From Marinomonas flavescens (GTDB lineage: Bacteria; Pseudomonadota; Gammaproteobacteria; Pseudomonadales; Marinomonadaceae), in contig NZ_SJSB01000003.1 in the NCBI RefSeq assembly GCF_004352835.1, positions 124,001 to 188,000 of the forward strand: 64,000 nt of DNA. The letters are read 5' to 3'. The notes beneath the pieces are model-generated. The model saw nothing but the letters and a program-made list of their open reading frames with translations, had not been told where the DNA came from and did not search any database. Shown piece by piece: positions 44,474 to 54,299 of the stretch (position 1 is its first letter; each line of letters starts with the position of its first letter). The translations under genes were made by a program, and so were the position numbers.

Positions 44474-45328
44474 ATGTTTGCGCTAGCGGGCATGCTGATT
44501 GTTATTATCAGCGTTGTAAGTGGGTACCTTGCGTCACACGGTAATATGGCTATTTTATGGCAGCCATTCGAGGTTCTCATTATCTGTGGTGCCGCTTTAG
44601 GTGCATTTATGATGGCGAACCCCTTTTCTTTGCAGAAAAAAGTGCTCTCTATGGCGCCTCAAGTTGTGATGGGAAGTCGTCATAATAAGGTTTTTTACCT
44701 TCAGCTTTTAGGGTTGGTTTATTCATTGTTTCAAAAAAGCCGTCAGGATGGTTTTTTGGCGATTGAAGATGATATTGAATCGCCTTTTACCAGTGAATTA
44801 TTTGCGCGCTTTCCTGATGTGTTAAGGGATCATGAGGTTGTAAATTTTTTAACTGACAACTATCGTATTTTTACTCTGACTGGGCTGCCTGCTTACGAGC
44901 TTGAAGCCATTATGGATTCGGAGATTGAACAAATTGCAGAAGAGTTAATTGCGCCAAGTCACGCTGTGAATCGTGTGGCAGAGGCATTGCCAGGTTTTGG
45001 TATTGTGGCCGCGGTGCTAGGTATTGTTATTACCATGGGGTCTATTGGTGGCCCGATGACAGAAATAGGTAATCATGTTGCGGCGGCATTGGTTGGTACC
45101 TTTTTGGGTATTTTCTTTGCTTATGGTTTCATTGGCCCAGCTTCGGCGCATTTAGAAAACTTAGGAACCCATGAGTTAAAAGCGTATTTGTGTATTAAGT
45201 CTTGTTTGATTTCCGTTGTTTCTGGGTACGCTCCACCGGTTGCGGCAGAAACAGGTCGTAAGTTGTTGCCACCAGAAATGAGACCCAGCTTTATTGAGCT
45301 GTCTGATGAATTGAAGCAATACCGATGA
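44474..45328 (+). CDS. motA: Flagellar stator protein MotA
   Basis: A 284-residue inner-membrane protein with four spans, the last two carrying ALPGFGIVAAVLGIVITMG (about residues 175-193) and VAAALVGTFLGIFFAYGFIGP. The cytoplasmic loop between spans 2 and 3 has the charged residues that contact the rotor protein FliG. With MotB it forms the ion-conducting stator. The gammaproteobacterial MotA type and MotB Asp32 fit a proton motor. It is followed by motB after 31 bases. Confidence 0.95.
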   Translation: MFALAGMLIVIISVVSGYLASHGNMAILWQPFEVLIICGAALGAFMMANPFSLQKKVLSMAPQVVMGSRHNKVFYLQLLGLVYSLFQKSRQDGFLAIEDDIESPFTSELFARFPDVLRDHEVVNFLTDNYRIFTLTGLPAYELEAIMDSEIEQIAEELIAPSHAVNRVAEALPGFGIVAAVLGIVITMGSIGGPMTEIGNHVAAALVGTFLGIFFAYGFIGPASAHLENLGTHELKAYLCIKSCLISVVSGYAPPVAAETGRKLLPPEMRPSFIELSDELKQYR

Positions 45329-45359
45329 TCTTGTTGTTGATTGATATGGAATATTATTT

Positions 45360-46265
45360 ATGGCAGTAGGTTCTGACAACATCATTATCCGTAGGGTTAA
45401 AAAAGTCAAAAAAGGTGGCCCTCATGGTGGAGCTTGGAAAATTGCTTTAGCTGATTTTGCGTTGGCTATGATGGCGTTTTTTTTGGTGTTGTGGGTTATT
45501 AATGTCTCTTCTCCTCAAGAGTTGGCCAGTATCCAAGGTTATTTTAATGATCCGCTTGGCCAATCCTCAGCAGGGTATAGTGCGAAACCAATAGATTTAG
45601 GAGGCAGTCCGGCGAAAAGTACAGAAAGAAAATTAGATCTCGATCTTCCTGATCCTGGTAGTACGCCTGAAATCAATAATCAAAAAGAAAAAGCCAAGGA
45701 TGACGGCCAAAAAGAATTGCAAGAAATGAATAAGACTCTGCAGTCCGATTTGAAAAAAATGAATCTGAGTAATTCATTGATGGATAGTATTCGCATTGAA
45801 ATTACCCCTCAAGGTGTTCGAGTGACTTTGCTTGATAATCCTGATAAGCCCATGTTTGAACGAGGTAGTGCACAATTCATACCGGATTTTGAGAACACCT
45901 TGCTTAGTATGGCGCCCATTTTTGCCAATGTAACCAATCCAATTGCTATTACAGGGCATACGGACTCGGTGAAGTTTGATGGTAAAGGCTTGGATAATTG
46001 GGATTTGTCTTCACGCCGTGCTAATGCGGCCAGAAAAATTCTCGAAGAAGGTGGTGTGAAAGATAGGCGAATTGCCCAAGTTATTGGCTTGTCTGATACG
46101 GTGCCCTACAATCGAGTGGACCCAAATAGTGCTGAGAATCGACGAATTAGCATTACCTTGTTAACGGATTCTGCTTATAAAAAGTTGTTAGAAAGAAACA
46201 ATCTGAATTATGGTCCAGTCACAAAGCAATCAGATTTGAATCTCTCTCCTGAGTCTGTGTTCTAG
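45360..46265 (+). CDS. motB: Flagellar stator protein MotB
   Basis: A 301-residue protein with one N-terminal span (about 28-49) containing the ion-carrying Asp32 (ALADFALAMMAFFLVLWVIN). A plug/linker and a C-terminal OmpA-like peptidoglycan-binding domain follow, with ITGHTDSVKF and LSSRRANAARKIL (about 198-235). It anchors the stator to the cell wall. It shares a bidirectional terminator with the convergent rsgA. Confidence 0.95.
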   Translation: MAVGSDNIIIRRVKKVKKGGPHGGAWKIALADFALAMMAFFLVLWVINVSSPQELASIQGYFNDPLGQSSAGYSAKPIDLGGSPAKSTERKLDLDLPDPGSTPEINNQKEKAKDDGQKELQEMNKTLQSDLKKMNLSNSLMDSIRIEITPQGVRVTLLDNPDKPMFERGSAQFIPDFENTLLSMAPIFANVTNPIAITGHTDSVKFDGKGLDNWDLSSRRANAARKILEEGGVKDRRIAQVIGLSDTVPYNRVDPNSAENRRISITLLTDSAYKKLLERNNLNYGPVTKQSDLNLSPESVF

Positions 46266-46295
46266 TTGTTTGATTTTTTATCAGGTAACAGAAGT

Positions 46296-46324
46296 AATAA
46301 CGCCATCTAAAAGATGGCGTTATT
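46296..46324. terminator. Bidirectional terminator between motB and rsgA
   Basis: AATAACGCCATCT and AGATGGCGTTATT (46296-46308 and 46312-46324) with an AAA loop. It overlaps the rsgA stop codon region. Confidence 0.8.
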
Positions 46325-47344
46325 GTCTCGAATAGACTGTTTAATTCGGAGGTAGCTTTGGAAACGATGTTGCTCTATTTCGCCTTTCTCAAGAGCCTCT
46401 AAAATGGCGCAGCCAGGCTCTTTTTCGTGAGCGCAATCTCTAAATCGGCAGTAGCCAATGTGCGGGCGAAACTCAATAAAACCATTTAATAGTTCATCCT
46501 CTGAAATGTGCCACAAGCCAAATTCTCGGATGCCGGGAGAGTCAATAAGATCGCCCCCCTTAGGCATATGGAATAAACGTGCGGCTGTCGTAGTATGAAC
46601 TCCTTTTTTTCTTTTCTGTGATAATTCCCCAACGGTGATGTCTACGCCGGGAAGTAAGGTGCTAATCAGTGATGATTTACCGACGCCAGATTGACCAACA
46701 AAAACACTGGTTTTGTTTTGCATGAACTCGTAAAGAGAATCCATGCCTGCTTGGTTGGATATGGACGTACGAATAATTTGGTAGCCGAGCTTTTCGTAGG
46801 TGCTCATTAAAGAATCGAGCCCAGGCTTATTTGTCTCGTTGATCAGATCGCTTTTGTTGAGCAAGATCACCGGAGGAATACCCACTGTTTCAGCAGCCAC
46901 TAAATAGCGATCAATCAGATTGGCGTGCGCTTCTGGCTCCACGGCGATAACGATAACGATATGGTCTATATTGGCGGCCACTGGTTTAAGTCGGCCGTGC
47001 ATGTCGGGTCGTGAAAGTGAGGTGGTTCGAGGTGTTGTGGCAACAACAATGCCACCCTCGTTTTGTTTTGGTCGCCAGATCACCTTATCACCGGTGACCA
47101 GTTGGCCAAGGTTAGCGCGCAGATTACAGCGGGTAGCAACGCCAATAAAAGGTTCTTGGGTCCCTTCCACTTCTACTTGAGTACCAAAATGCGACAGAAT
47201 AATTCCGCTTGTTTCAGGGCCTAAGTCAGAAGACTGGAGCACTTCTTCAGCTCGATCGTCACGTTTTTGTGTTCGTTCAACGCGTTCTTTGTGAATTCTT
47301 TCAATTCGCCACGTTTGTTGTTTCGTTAGTTTTCGCTTCGACAT
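46307..47344 (-). CDS. rsgA: Ribosome small-subunit-dependent GTPase RsgA
   Basis: A 345-residue circularly permuted GTPase. In order: an N-terminal OB-like part, the G4 motif NKSD (near residue 160), the G1 P-loop GQSGVGKSSL near 217, the G3 DSPG near 265 and a C-terminal zinc site CRFRDCAHEKEPGC. It matures the 30S ribosomal subunit and checks the decoding centre. The lysine-rich start MSKRKLTKQQTWRI is typical. It is divergent from orn. Confidence 0.96.
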   Translation of the reverse strand: MSKRKLTKQQTWRIERIHKERVERTQKRDDRAEEVLQSSDLGPETSGIILSHFGTQVEVEGTQEPFIGVATRCNLRANLGQLVTGDKVIWRPKQNEGGIVVATTPRTTSLSRPDMHGRLKPVAANIDHIVIVIAVEPEAHANLIDRYLVAAETVGIPPVILLNKSDLINETNKPGLDSLMSTYEKLGYQIIRTSISNQAGMDSLYEFMQNKTSVFVGQSGVGKSSLISTLLPGVDITVGELSQKRKKGVHTTTAARLFHMPKGGDLIDSPGIREFGLWHISEDELLNGFIEFRPHIGYCRFRDCAHEKEPGCAILEALEKGEIEQHRFQSYLRIKQSIRDNNAIF

Positions 47345-47412
47345 TAGTTTAGGCTAGCCATATAGTAAGACGCATAGAGTATAATGCTTAGCATTGATAA
47401 TAAAGGATTTGG

Positions 47413-47967
47413 ATGAAGATGAGCTTTAGTAATGAAAATTTAGTCTGGATTGATCTAGAAATGACCGGATTAGATCCTGAGAAAGAAACCATTATCGAGA
47501 TTGCTACTGTCGTAACGGATAAGGATCTAAATATTTTGGCAAAAGGGCCTAATCTTGTTGTTCATCAAGATAAAGCCACTATGGATGCAATGGATGAATG
47601 GTGCACGCAGCATCATGGCGCGTCTGGTTTAACGGCACGAGTGTTATCATCACAGATTAGTATGGAGCAAGCTGAAGCAGAAACCATTGCATTTTTAGAG
47701 CAATACTTGCCTGCTGGTGCGTCGCCTATTTGTGGTAATAGTGTGGGTCAAGATCGTCGTTTTTTGTACCAATACATGCCAAAGCTTGAGGCGTTTTTTC
47801 ATTATCGTTATATCGATGTGAGTACTATCAAAGAGTTGGCTAGACGTTGGAAACCTGAAGCTTTAGAGGGGTTCTCTAAAACTGGAGCGCATTTAGCATT
47901 GGACGATATTATGGAGTCCATAGCGGAGCTGCAGCATTATCGAAAAACTATGTTTGACTTGGCATAG
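47413..47967 (+). CDS. orn: Oligoribonuclease
   Basis: A 184-residue DEDDh exonuclease with the catalytic acidic motif [20 protein letters not shown] and the C-terminal [14 protein letters not shown] carrying the last acidic residue and histidine. It degrades RNA dinucleotides to mononucleotides, including pGpG from c-di-GMP turnover. The start could be the ATG at 47413 (after AAAGGATTTGG) or 47419. The neighbour rsgA is divergent; a terminator follows at 48008. Confidence 0.96.
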   Translation: MKMSFSNENLVWIDLEMTGLDPEKETIIEIATVVTDKDLNILAKGPNLVVHQDKATMDAMDEWCTQHHGASGLTARVLSSQISMEQAEAETIAFLEQYLPAGASPICGNSVGQDRRFLYQYMPKLEAFFHYRYIDVSTIKELARRWKPEALEGFSKTGAHLALDDIMESIAELQHYRKTMFDLA

Positions 47968-48007
47968 TTGACTTAGTGGTTTAAGTGACCCGTTTTATTT
48001 TGATGTT

Positions 48008-48038
48008 AAAAAAGCACGCTTAACTAGCGTGCTTTTTT
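48008..48038. terminator. Terminator between orn and the TSUP gene
   Basis: AAAAAAGCACGCT and AGCGTGCTTTTTT (48008-48020 and 48026-48038) with a 5-nt loop. It serves both convergent genes. Confidence 0.92.
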
Positions 48039-48787
48039 TATAGAACCACCAATAAGCCACTCCAGGTGAGTTTTAATCCTGTTAGAAATAAAAATGTGAA
48101 CATGCATTTGAAAAATAGATCGGAAGATAGTTTGTAGTGCAGCCAGGCGCCAGTGTGTACGCCTAAATAAGCGAGTGGTGTAAAGCACAGGGACAATAAA
48201 ATGGTTTCTGTATGAAAGTCTCCTAAGAGAGTGTATGGAATAAGTTTGACATAATTAATGGCGGCAAATATAACGGCGGCTGTTGCAACGTAGCGTGTTT
48301 TGTCTAACTTTGCCCTTAAAAGATAGACGCTCATTGGCGGCCCTCCAGCATGGGCCATAAAGCTAGTAAAACCACCCAGTGTGCACCAAAATTTTGACGC
48401 CAGTGCCCCTAATGGTGCTAGGTCTTTTTTTCGATTTTTTCTTGGCCAAGAATTGATAGAAAAGCCAATGGCAATAATGCCAACGAGTATTTTCAACCAG
48501 TCTTCAGAAAACCAATTAGCTGTTAAGCCGCCTATGATAACGCCTATAATAGCTGGCGGGATGCATTGTATTAGTTGTGTGGTATCCCATTTTTTCCAGA
48601 ATTTTTGTACGGTGAACAGGTCCATAATACATAGAATAGGCAGCATGATCGCGGCGGCTTGCATGGGTGATGTTTTTAGCGAAATGAGTGGCACGGCAAT
48701 GATGCCAAAAGCGCCAGAAAATCCGCCTTTAGAAATGCCGGTAATAATAACGGCAATAGAAATGAGTAAGATAAGTAGCCAGTCCAT
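48038..48787 (-). CDS. TSUP family (TauE/SafE) membrane transporter
   Basis: A 249-residue protein with about eight spans and the family motif GISKGGFSGAFGIIAVPLI near the N terminus (about residues 19-37) and AHAGGPPMSVYLL in the second half. TSUP proteins export sulfite, sulfoacetate or similar sulfur anions and are often uncharacterised. I placed the start at MDWLLILLISIAV (48787), with TAAGG upstream; the open frame extends 64 codons further but reads like non-coding sequence. Divergent from the NAD(P)HX repair gene. Confidence 0.85.
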   Translation of the reverse strand: MDWLLILLISIAVIITGISKGGFSGAFGIIAVPLISLKTSPMQAAAIMLPILCIMDLFTVQKFWKKWDTTQLIQCIPPAIIGVIIGGLTANWFSEDWLKILVGIIAIGFSINSWPRKNRKKDLAPLGALASKFWCTLGGFTSFMAHAGGPPMSVYLLRAKLDKTRYVATAAVIFAAINYVKLIPYTLLGDFHTETILLSLCFTPLAYLGVHTGAWLHYKLSSDLFFKCMFTFLFLTGLKLTWSGLLVVL

Positions 48788-48820
48788 AGATAACCTTAGT
48801 GATGTTGATAGGAGAAAAAA

Positions 48821-50371
48821 ATGACTAAGCACATTGAGAGTTTTTCTGTTCAGCCAGCATTTGACGTAGCAGGTATTAGGCAAATAGAGACCGCTCTGTT
48901 TGACGCAGAAGGTGACAGTTTTTCTGTTATGCAGCGTGCGGCAAATGCATTGTTTAAACATATTTCTACAAACAAACATATTGCCACAAAATCATCAAAT
49001 TCCCAGCGTTTTATCGTTATTGTTGGAGGTGGTAATAATGGTGGGGACGGCCTCGTTTTGGCTCTATTGCTGACACAGGCGGGTATGGATGTGGTGGTGT
49101 TGGATTGCGCGCAAGGCGAGCGAAAGGGCGATGCGCTTAAAGCCTATGAGGCTGCTCGTGCAGGTAATGTGCTGATTGAACCATTTGACGCAATGCGCGA
49201 GTTTACTCATAGCGTTGTTGTTGATGGTGTTCTCGGTATTGGAGCACGTTTACCCATTACTGGACCTGTTTTGTCTGTGGTTCGCTGGATTAACAGCGCG
49301 AAAGAAATGGGGGCGTATGTTGTCGCCATAGACATATCAACGGGCATTGATTCGGATACTGGTTATGCAGAAGAGTGTGTTTATGCGGACCTAACCGTCT
49401 CTATGGTGCAGAGAAAGTTGGGTCACTATTTGGGGGCAGGTGCAATCGCGTCTGGGTGCCTGATTAATGAGGCTTTAGGGTCCAATTCTCTGTTATCCAA
49501 GTTGCCGCTGTCTGGGGCATTGTTTGGTCAGTCGTTGCATGGTCAGTCACAATCCAAAGTGCATTGGTTTGATAGTCATCAGTTGGCGCAAAATACACCA
49601 TGCCCTCGTTATCCGGATGGGCACAAAGGTCGTTACGGGCATGTTGCGGTATTTGGTGGTGATCATGGTTATGGTGGAGCCGCTATTATGGCGAGTGAAG
49701 CGGCCTCTAAGTCTGGAGCGGGAACGGTTGCCTTGGTAACTCGTGGTGAGCACCTTGCCGCTGCGTTGGCTAGAAATCCAAATGTAATGACGTTTGATTC
49801 GGCTAATGATAGAGCGATGGGGTTGGTTATTCGAAAAAACACCGTGGTTGTGCTGGGGCCGGGGTTGGGTCGTGATCTGTGGGGGCGCAAGGTTTTCCAA
49901 AAGGTAATCGATTTATCCTTGCCGATTGTGTTAGATGCGGATGGTCTTTTTTGGTTGTCTCAAGATTCGAGTGTTTGTTTGCCTGAGGGTTCTATTATTA
50001 CGCCGCATATTGGTGAGGCGTCTCGCTTGTTAGGTTGGAGTGTTGATGAAATAAATCGATCGCTTATAAAAGCGAGTATTACTCTGGCTAAAAAGTACCA
50101 TTGTGTTGCTATTTTAAAAGGGGTGACTTCCGTAGTGGCAAATTCTATGGGGACTGTTTATATTACTGGAAAATCAGAGCCGGTTTTGTCAAAGGGAGGT
50201 TCTGGTGATGTACTTAGTGGCTTGGTAGGTGCGGCATTGGCTTATTATAAAACACCCTTAGAAGCGGCTTTAATTGCAACGGCTTGGCACAATTATGCGG
50301 CTGGTGAAATGGCTAAAGATCTTGGTGAGCGCCGAGGGCAGCCTTATGAGTTATTGGATTATTTAGAATGA
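48821..50371 (+). CDS. nnr: Bifunctional NAD(P)H-hydrate epimerase / ADP-dependent dehydratase
   Basis: A 516-residue two-domain protein (YjeF). The N-terminal epimerase domain shows GGGNNGGDGLVLA (about residues 70-82). The C-terminal ADP-dependent dehydratase has HKGRYGHVAVFGG, LVLDADGLFWL and KGGSGDVLSGLVG (about 464-476). It repairs NADHX and NADPHX formed from damaged nicotinamide cofactors. It is closely followed by tsaE, the usual neighbour. Confidence 0.95.
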   Translation: MTKHIESFSVQPAFDVAGIRQIETALFDAEGDSFSVMQRAANALFKHISTNKHIATKSSNSQRFIVIVGGGNNGGDGLVLALLLTQAGMDVVVLDCAQGERKGDALKAYEAARAGNVLIEPFDAMREFTHSVVVDGVLGIGARLPITGPVLSVVRWINSAKEMGAYVVAIDISTGIDSDTGYAEECVYADLTVSMVQRKLGHYLGAGAIASGCLINEALGSNSLLSKLPLSGALFGQSLHGQSQSKVHWFDSHQLAQNTPCPRYPDGHKGRYGHVAVFGGDHGYGGAAIMASEAASKSGAGTVALVTRGEHLAAALARNPNVMTFDSANDRAMGLVIRKNTVVVLGPGLGRDLWGRKVFQKVIDLSLPIVLDADGLFWLSQDSSVCLPEGSIITPHIGEASRLLGWSVDEINRSLIKASITLAKKYHCVAILKGVTSVVANSMGTVYITGKSEPVLSKGGSGDVLSGLVGAALAYYKTPLEAALIATAWHNYAAGEMAKDLGERRGQPYELLDYLE

Positions 50372-50404
50372 ATGCCCCCAAATTGATTGAGGAATAGAAG
50401 GTTA

Positions 50405-50866
50405 ATGTTATTTGAAAAAGATGTTTACGGCGAAGAATCGATGGAGTCACTTGGTGCCAGTCTAGCTAATGCCTTGAAAGGCGGAGCGGTCGTCTATCTA
50501 GAAGGTGATCTGGGCATGGGGAAAACGACGGTAGTGCGAGGCATTTTACGTGGTTTAGGCTATGAGGGGCCAGTAAAGAGTCCAACGTATACGATAGTAG
50601 AGCCCTATGATTTTGTTGGTCTAGAAGTATTTCATTTTGACCTGTACCGCGTGACCAATGCTGAAGAGCTGGAATATATGGGCATTCGGGATTACTTTTC
50701 AGCGACAGGTTTATGTCTGATTGAATGGGCAGAAATGGGGGCGGGGGTTTTACCTGAAGCGGATGTGGTGGTTTCTTTAGCGCTACTTCCTCAAGGTCGT
50801 AAGGTATCAATAACCAGTAATACGGAAAGGGGAAATAGTGCGTTAGGTTTGATTGCAGCCAGTTAA
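50405..50866 (+). CDS. tsaE: tRNA threonylcarbamoyladenosine synthesis ATPase TsaE
   Basis: A 153-residue P-loop ATPase with EGDLGMGKTTVVRGILRG (about residues 34-51), VKSPTYTIVEPY and LIEWAEMGAGVLPEADV. With TsaB and TsaD it makes t6A at position 37 of ANN-decoding tRNAs. The ATG at 50405, with AGAAGG upstream, gives the normal N terminus; a TTG six codons earlier is less likely. It lies 33 bases after the repair enzyme and ahead of amiC and mutL. Confidence 0.94.
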   Translation: MLFEKDVYGEESMESLGASLANALKGGAVVYLEGDLGMGKTTVVRGILRGLGYEGPVKSPTYTIVEPYDFVGLEVFHFDLYRVTNAEELEYMGIRDYFSATGLCLIEWAEMGAGVLPEADVVVSLALLPQGRKVSITSNTERGNSALGLIAAS

Positions 50867-50962
50867 GTTTTGCTGCTTTGTTATTCTCTTTGCTCTGACT
50901 AAGATTGAGATCCACTTAGTCTGCAGTTATAGTGTGTCTCATATACTAGCTAGCTGTCTGAT

Positions 50963-52291
50963 ATGCATAATAAATTTCGTTCTTGTTTGTTTGTTTTTGT
51001 TAATCTGTTTTTGTTGTTTGTTTGTTTCAATGCATCGGCAGCAGAGGTGCGTGATATTCGGGTTGCCCAACAAAATGGCGTGACTCGTTTGGTTTTTGAG
51101 TTATCTGCTACGTCAGATTATCGACTTTTTCCATTGTCTAATCCTGATCGTATTGTGCTTGATATTAGTAAAGCGCACCTGAGTGAAAGTGTTGTAAATG
51201 GATTGTCAGCCGTGTCTTCGGGTGTGTTGATGAGGGTTCGTTACGCGCGCCGCAATGATGGTGTGCGGTTCGTTCTTGATCTCTCTCAATACGCTAAAGC
51301 GAAAAGCACTCTATTGCCGGCTAATGGTACTTATGGTCCGCGTATTTTAGTTGAGCTTGAATATGGCGCTCAACAAACGACTAAAGTTGTCAAAAGCCTA
51401 GCGAGTATTTCCAAAGAAAAGAGAGACATTGTTATCGTCATCGACCCAGGTCACGGCGGTAAAGACCCTGGAGCGTTAGGTAAATACCATGTTAGAGAGA
51501 AAGATGTGGTGCTTTCGATTGGTAAAGAGTTGGCGCGACGCATTAATAGTGTGGAAGGTTTTAAAGCGGTGCTGACTCGCTCAACTGATGTTTTTTTAAA
51601 GTTACGTGACCGTTCGAAAGTGGCGCGAGAGGCGAATGCTGATCTCATGGTGTCTATTCATGCAGATTCTTTTACTAGGGCCAGTGCCCGAGGCGCTTCT
51701 GTTTGGGCGCTTTCTTTAAGTGGTAAGAGCTCCGAAATGGGGCGTTGGTTGGCGAAGCAAGAAAACTCAGCCGATTTGGTTGGTGGTATTTCCCTTGATG
51801 ATAAAGATCAGTTGCTGGCAGAAGTCTTGTTGGATATGTCGATGAACTCTACTATTCAGATGAGTTTAAATGTTGGGAAAAGTGTTTTGGGTGATTTAGA
51901 AGGCGTGGCTAAGCTGCATAAAAGCACGGTTCAGCAAGCGGGTTTTGTTGTGTTAAAATCGCCAGATATACCTTCTATTCTTATCGAAACAGGTTTTGTG
52001 TCTAATGGAACAGAAGCTAAAAATTTATCGAGCAGGACATATCGTTATAAACTAGCGGCGGCTGTTTCGCGTGGCATAGTGGATTATTTTACAAAAAACG
52101 CCCCGAAAGGCAGTTTAATTGCCTGGCAGCAGCAGCGTCATGCCGGTTATGAATATACGGTTACCAAAGGCGATACCTTATCTGAAATTGCTCGACGGAA
52201 TAAAGTGTCTCTTGATGCATTAAGAGGTGCAAATTCGATTAAAAACGACGTAATTTGGGTTGGTCAAAAGCTTCTCATTCCTGCAAGTTAA
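50963..52291 (+). CDS. amiC: N-acetylmuramoyl-L-alanine amidase (AmiB/AmiC type)
   Basis: A 442-residue exported enzyme. There is a signal peptide (about 1-29, ending FNASAAEVR), then an AMIN domain (to about 140), then the zinc amidase_3 domain with VIVIDPGHGGKDPGALG near 157, SIHADS and ETGFVSN carrying the metal ligands and catalytic glutamate. A C-terminal LysM domain has YEYTVTKGDTLSEIARRN and WVGQKLLIP. It cleaves peptidoglycan stem peptides during cell separation. The single LysM places it with gammaproteobacterial AmiB/AmiC enzymes encoded next to mutL. Confidence 0.93.
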   Translation: MHNKFRSCLFVFVNLFLLFVCFNASAAEVRDIRVAQQNGVTRLVFELSATSDYRLFPLSNPDRIVLDISKAHLSESVVNGLSAVSSGVLMRVRYARRNDGVRFVLDLSQYAKAKSTLLPANGTYGPRILVELEYGAQQTTKVVKSLASISKEKRDIVIVIDPGHGGKDPGALGKYHVREKDVVLSIGKELARRINSVEGFKAVLTRSTDVFLKLRDRSKVAREANADLMVSIHADSFTRASARGASVWALSLSGKSSEMGRWLAKQENSADLVGGISLDDKDQLLAEVLLDMSMNSTIQMSLNVGKSVLGDLEGVAKLHKSTVQQAGFVVLKSPDIPSILIETGFVSNGTEAKNLSSRTYRYKLAAAVSRGIVDYFTKNAPKGSLIAWQQQRHAGYEYTVTKGDTLSEIARRNKVSLDALRGANSIKNDVIWVGQKLLIPAS

Positions 52292-52345
52292 TTTTTCTAT
52301 GGGTCTACCATTGTGTATGACCCTTTTCTACATAAAAGGCAGTTC

Positions 52346-54298
52346 ATGCAAAGAATTAATCTTTTATCTCCTCGTTTAGCTAACCAAATTGCCGCCGGTG
52401 AGGTGGTCGAACGTCCTGCCTCTGTGGTTAAGGAATTACTTGAAAATAGCTTAGATGCGGGAGCGACTCAACTAGACATTGATGTTGAGCAGGGCGGTGT
52501 GCGACGCATCAAAATTCGTGATAATGGTATGGGGATATTAAAAGAAGATCTCTCGTTAGCATTAAGTCGGCATGCAACCAGTAAAATTGTGACATTAGAC
52601 GATTTAGAGGCGGTGCGCACACTGGGGTTTCGTGGAGAGGCCTTAGCAAGTATTAGTTCTGTGTCTCGTTTGCACTTAACATCGCAGGCTGAAGGTGAAA
52701 CAGAGGCGTGGCGAGTGGAAACCGAAGGGAAGGATATGAGTACCACCATGCGTCCAGCCTCCCATCCACAGGGTACCACCATTGATGTTTGCGATTTGTT
52801 TTTTAATACACCCGCTCGACGTAAGTTTTTGCGCACGGAAAAAACTGAATTCAATCACCTTGAAGAGGTGGTGAAGCGTCTGGCGTTAAGTCGTTATGAT
52901 ACGGGTTTTCGACTAAGTCATAATGGTAAGCAAATATATGATTTACGCCCAGTTACCGATCAATTGCATGCTGAGCATCGGCTTGCCAGTTTGTTGGGCA
53001 AAAAATTTATTGAAAATGCACTGACTATTGATGTGGAGGCGGCAGGTCTTCGTTTGTGGGGGTGGATTGGTTTACCTACATTTTCACGGTCACAAGCGGA
53101 TCTCCAGTATTTCTTTGTTAATGGGCGTGTGGTTAAGGATAAATTAGTCGTGCATGCGGTCAGGCAGGCTTATCGAGATGTATTGTATAACGGCCGTCAT
53201 CCAACCTTTGTTTTGTATTTAGAGTTAGATCCCGCAACGGTTGACGTAAATGTTCACCCAACAAAGCATGAAGTTCGCTTTCGTGATGGGCGATTGGTTC
53301 ACGATTTCTTGTTCAGTCGTATTCACAAAGCGATTGCAGATGTTCGTCCTGAGTCAGAAGGTGAAGGTGCGAGTGACGCGGGTTTGAATGCTTCGGCTGG
53401 AGTCGTGTCTCAAGAATCTACCATCACTGAACAGTCTGCTTTGCCACTGGCAAATCGCAGTGCCACAAGTTATGACTGGATGGCATCATCGCAAAAACGA
53501 GTGGATGCAGGGCAGGTATCAGGTCAGCTTGAAGGTATGCGTCGTTTGTCTGGTTATGCTGACGACTACGCCTCAGCGGCTAGCAATGAAGTGGTTGACC
53601 CTGAAACTGGGGAGATTATTCAAAAGGAAGCGCTACAAAGGGAGGCGCCATCATCGAATGGATTGGCCTCCGCATCTGTTTTTTCTCAAGGTGTAAGAGA
53701 TGAGTATCAAACGGTGCCGCCATTAGGTTTTGCAGTGGCTCAGTTACATGGTGTTTATATTCTATCTGAAAGTGAAAATGGTTTGATTCTGGTGGATATG
53801 CATGCCGCTCATGAGCGTATTGTTTATGAACGAATGAAAACGTCGTTTTATGAGAAAAATATCGCTACTCAGCCATTATTGGTGCCAATTAATGTGTCTG
53901 TATCGCAAAGTGAAGCAGATTTAGTCGAAGAAAACGATGAGGCGTTTTCAGCCTTTGGTTTTAAGGTAGAGAGAACTGGGCTTGAAAGCGTTATGGTTCG
54001 AGAAGTGCCTGTGATCCTGATTAAAGCAGACACTGAGAATCTTGTGCGAGACGTAATCAGTGACTTGTCTGCTAATGGCGTGTCGGATCTATTAGAGGCT
54101 AGGGCGAATGAGTTAATGGCGACCATGTCTTGTCATGGTGCCGTCAGGGCGAATCGCAAATTGACGATTGCTGAAATGAATAGTTTGTTGCGTGATATGG
54201 AGATTACCGAGCGCAGTGGTCAATGTAATCATGGACGGCCGACTTGGACTCAAATGACAATGTCTGATCTTGATAAATTATTTTTACGAGGGCGCTAA
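52346..54298 (+). CDS. mutL: DNA mismatch repair protein MutL
   Basis: A 650-residue MutL. The GHKL ATPase N-terminal domain shows [20 protein letters not shown] and [15 protein letters not shown]. The middle linker is variable and Ser/Gln/Ala-rich (about 345-460). The C-terminal dimerisation domain contains [12 protein letters not shown] (53795-53830), SCHGAVRA and CNHGRPT, the pattern of MutL proteins with intrinsic nicking activity, unlike E. coli MutL. The start at 52346 (MQRINLLSP) follows AAAAGGCAG; an ATG-less extension upstream is unlikely. It is followed one base later by miaA. Confidence 0.95.
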   Translation: MQRINLLSPRLANQIAAGEVVERPASVVKELLENSLDAGATQLDIDVEQGGVRRIKIRDNGMGILKEDLSLALSRHATSKIVTLDDLEAVRTLGFRGEALASISSVSRLHLTSQAEGETEAWRVETEGKDMSTTMRPASHPQGTTIDVCDLFFNTPARRKFLRTEKTEFNHLEEVVKRLALSRYDTGFRLSHNGKQIYDLRPVTDQLHAEHRLASLLGKKFIENALTIDVEAAGLRLWGWIGLPTFSRSQADLQYFFVNGRVVKDKLVVHAVRQAYRDVLYNGRHPTFVLYLELDPATVDVNVHPTKHEVRFRDGRLVHDFLFSRIHKAIADVRPESEGEGASDAGLNASAGVVSQESTITEQSALPLANRSATSYDWMASSQKRVDAGQVSGQLEGMRRLSGYADDYASAASNEVVDPETGEIIQKEALQREAPSSNGLASASVFSQGVRDEYQTVPPLGFAVAQLHGVYILSESENGLILVDMHAAHERIVYERMKTSFYEKNIATQPLLVPINVSVSQSEADLVEENDEAFSAFGFKVERTGLESVMVREVPVILIKADTENLVRDVISDLSANGVSDLLEARANELMATMSCHGAVRANRKLTIAEMNSLLRDMEITERSGQCNHGRPTWTQMTMSDLDKLFLRGR

Positions 54299-54299
54299 A

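Noticed and set aside
48788..48979. A 64-residue N-terminal extension of the TSUP transporter
   Set aside because: The extra residues are Cys/Asn/Arg-rich, do not look like a transporter N terminus and overlap the start of the divergent NAD(P)HX repair gene.
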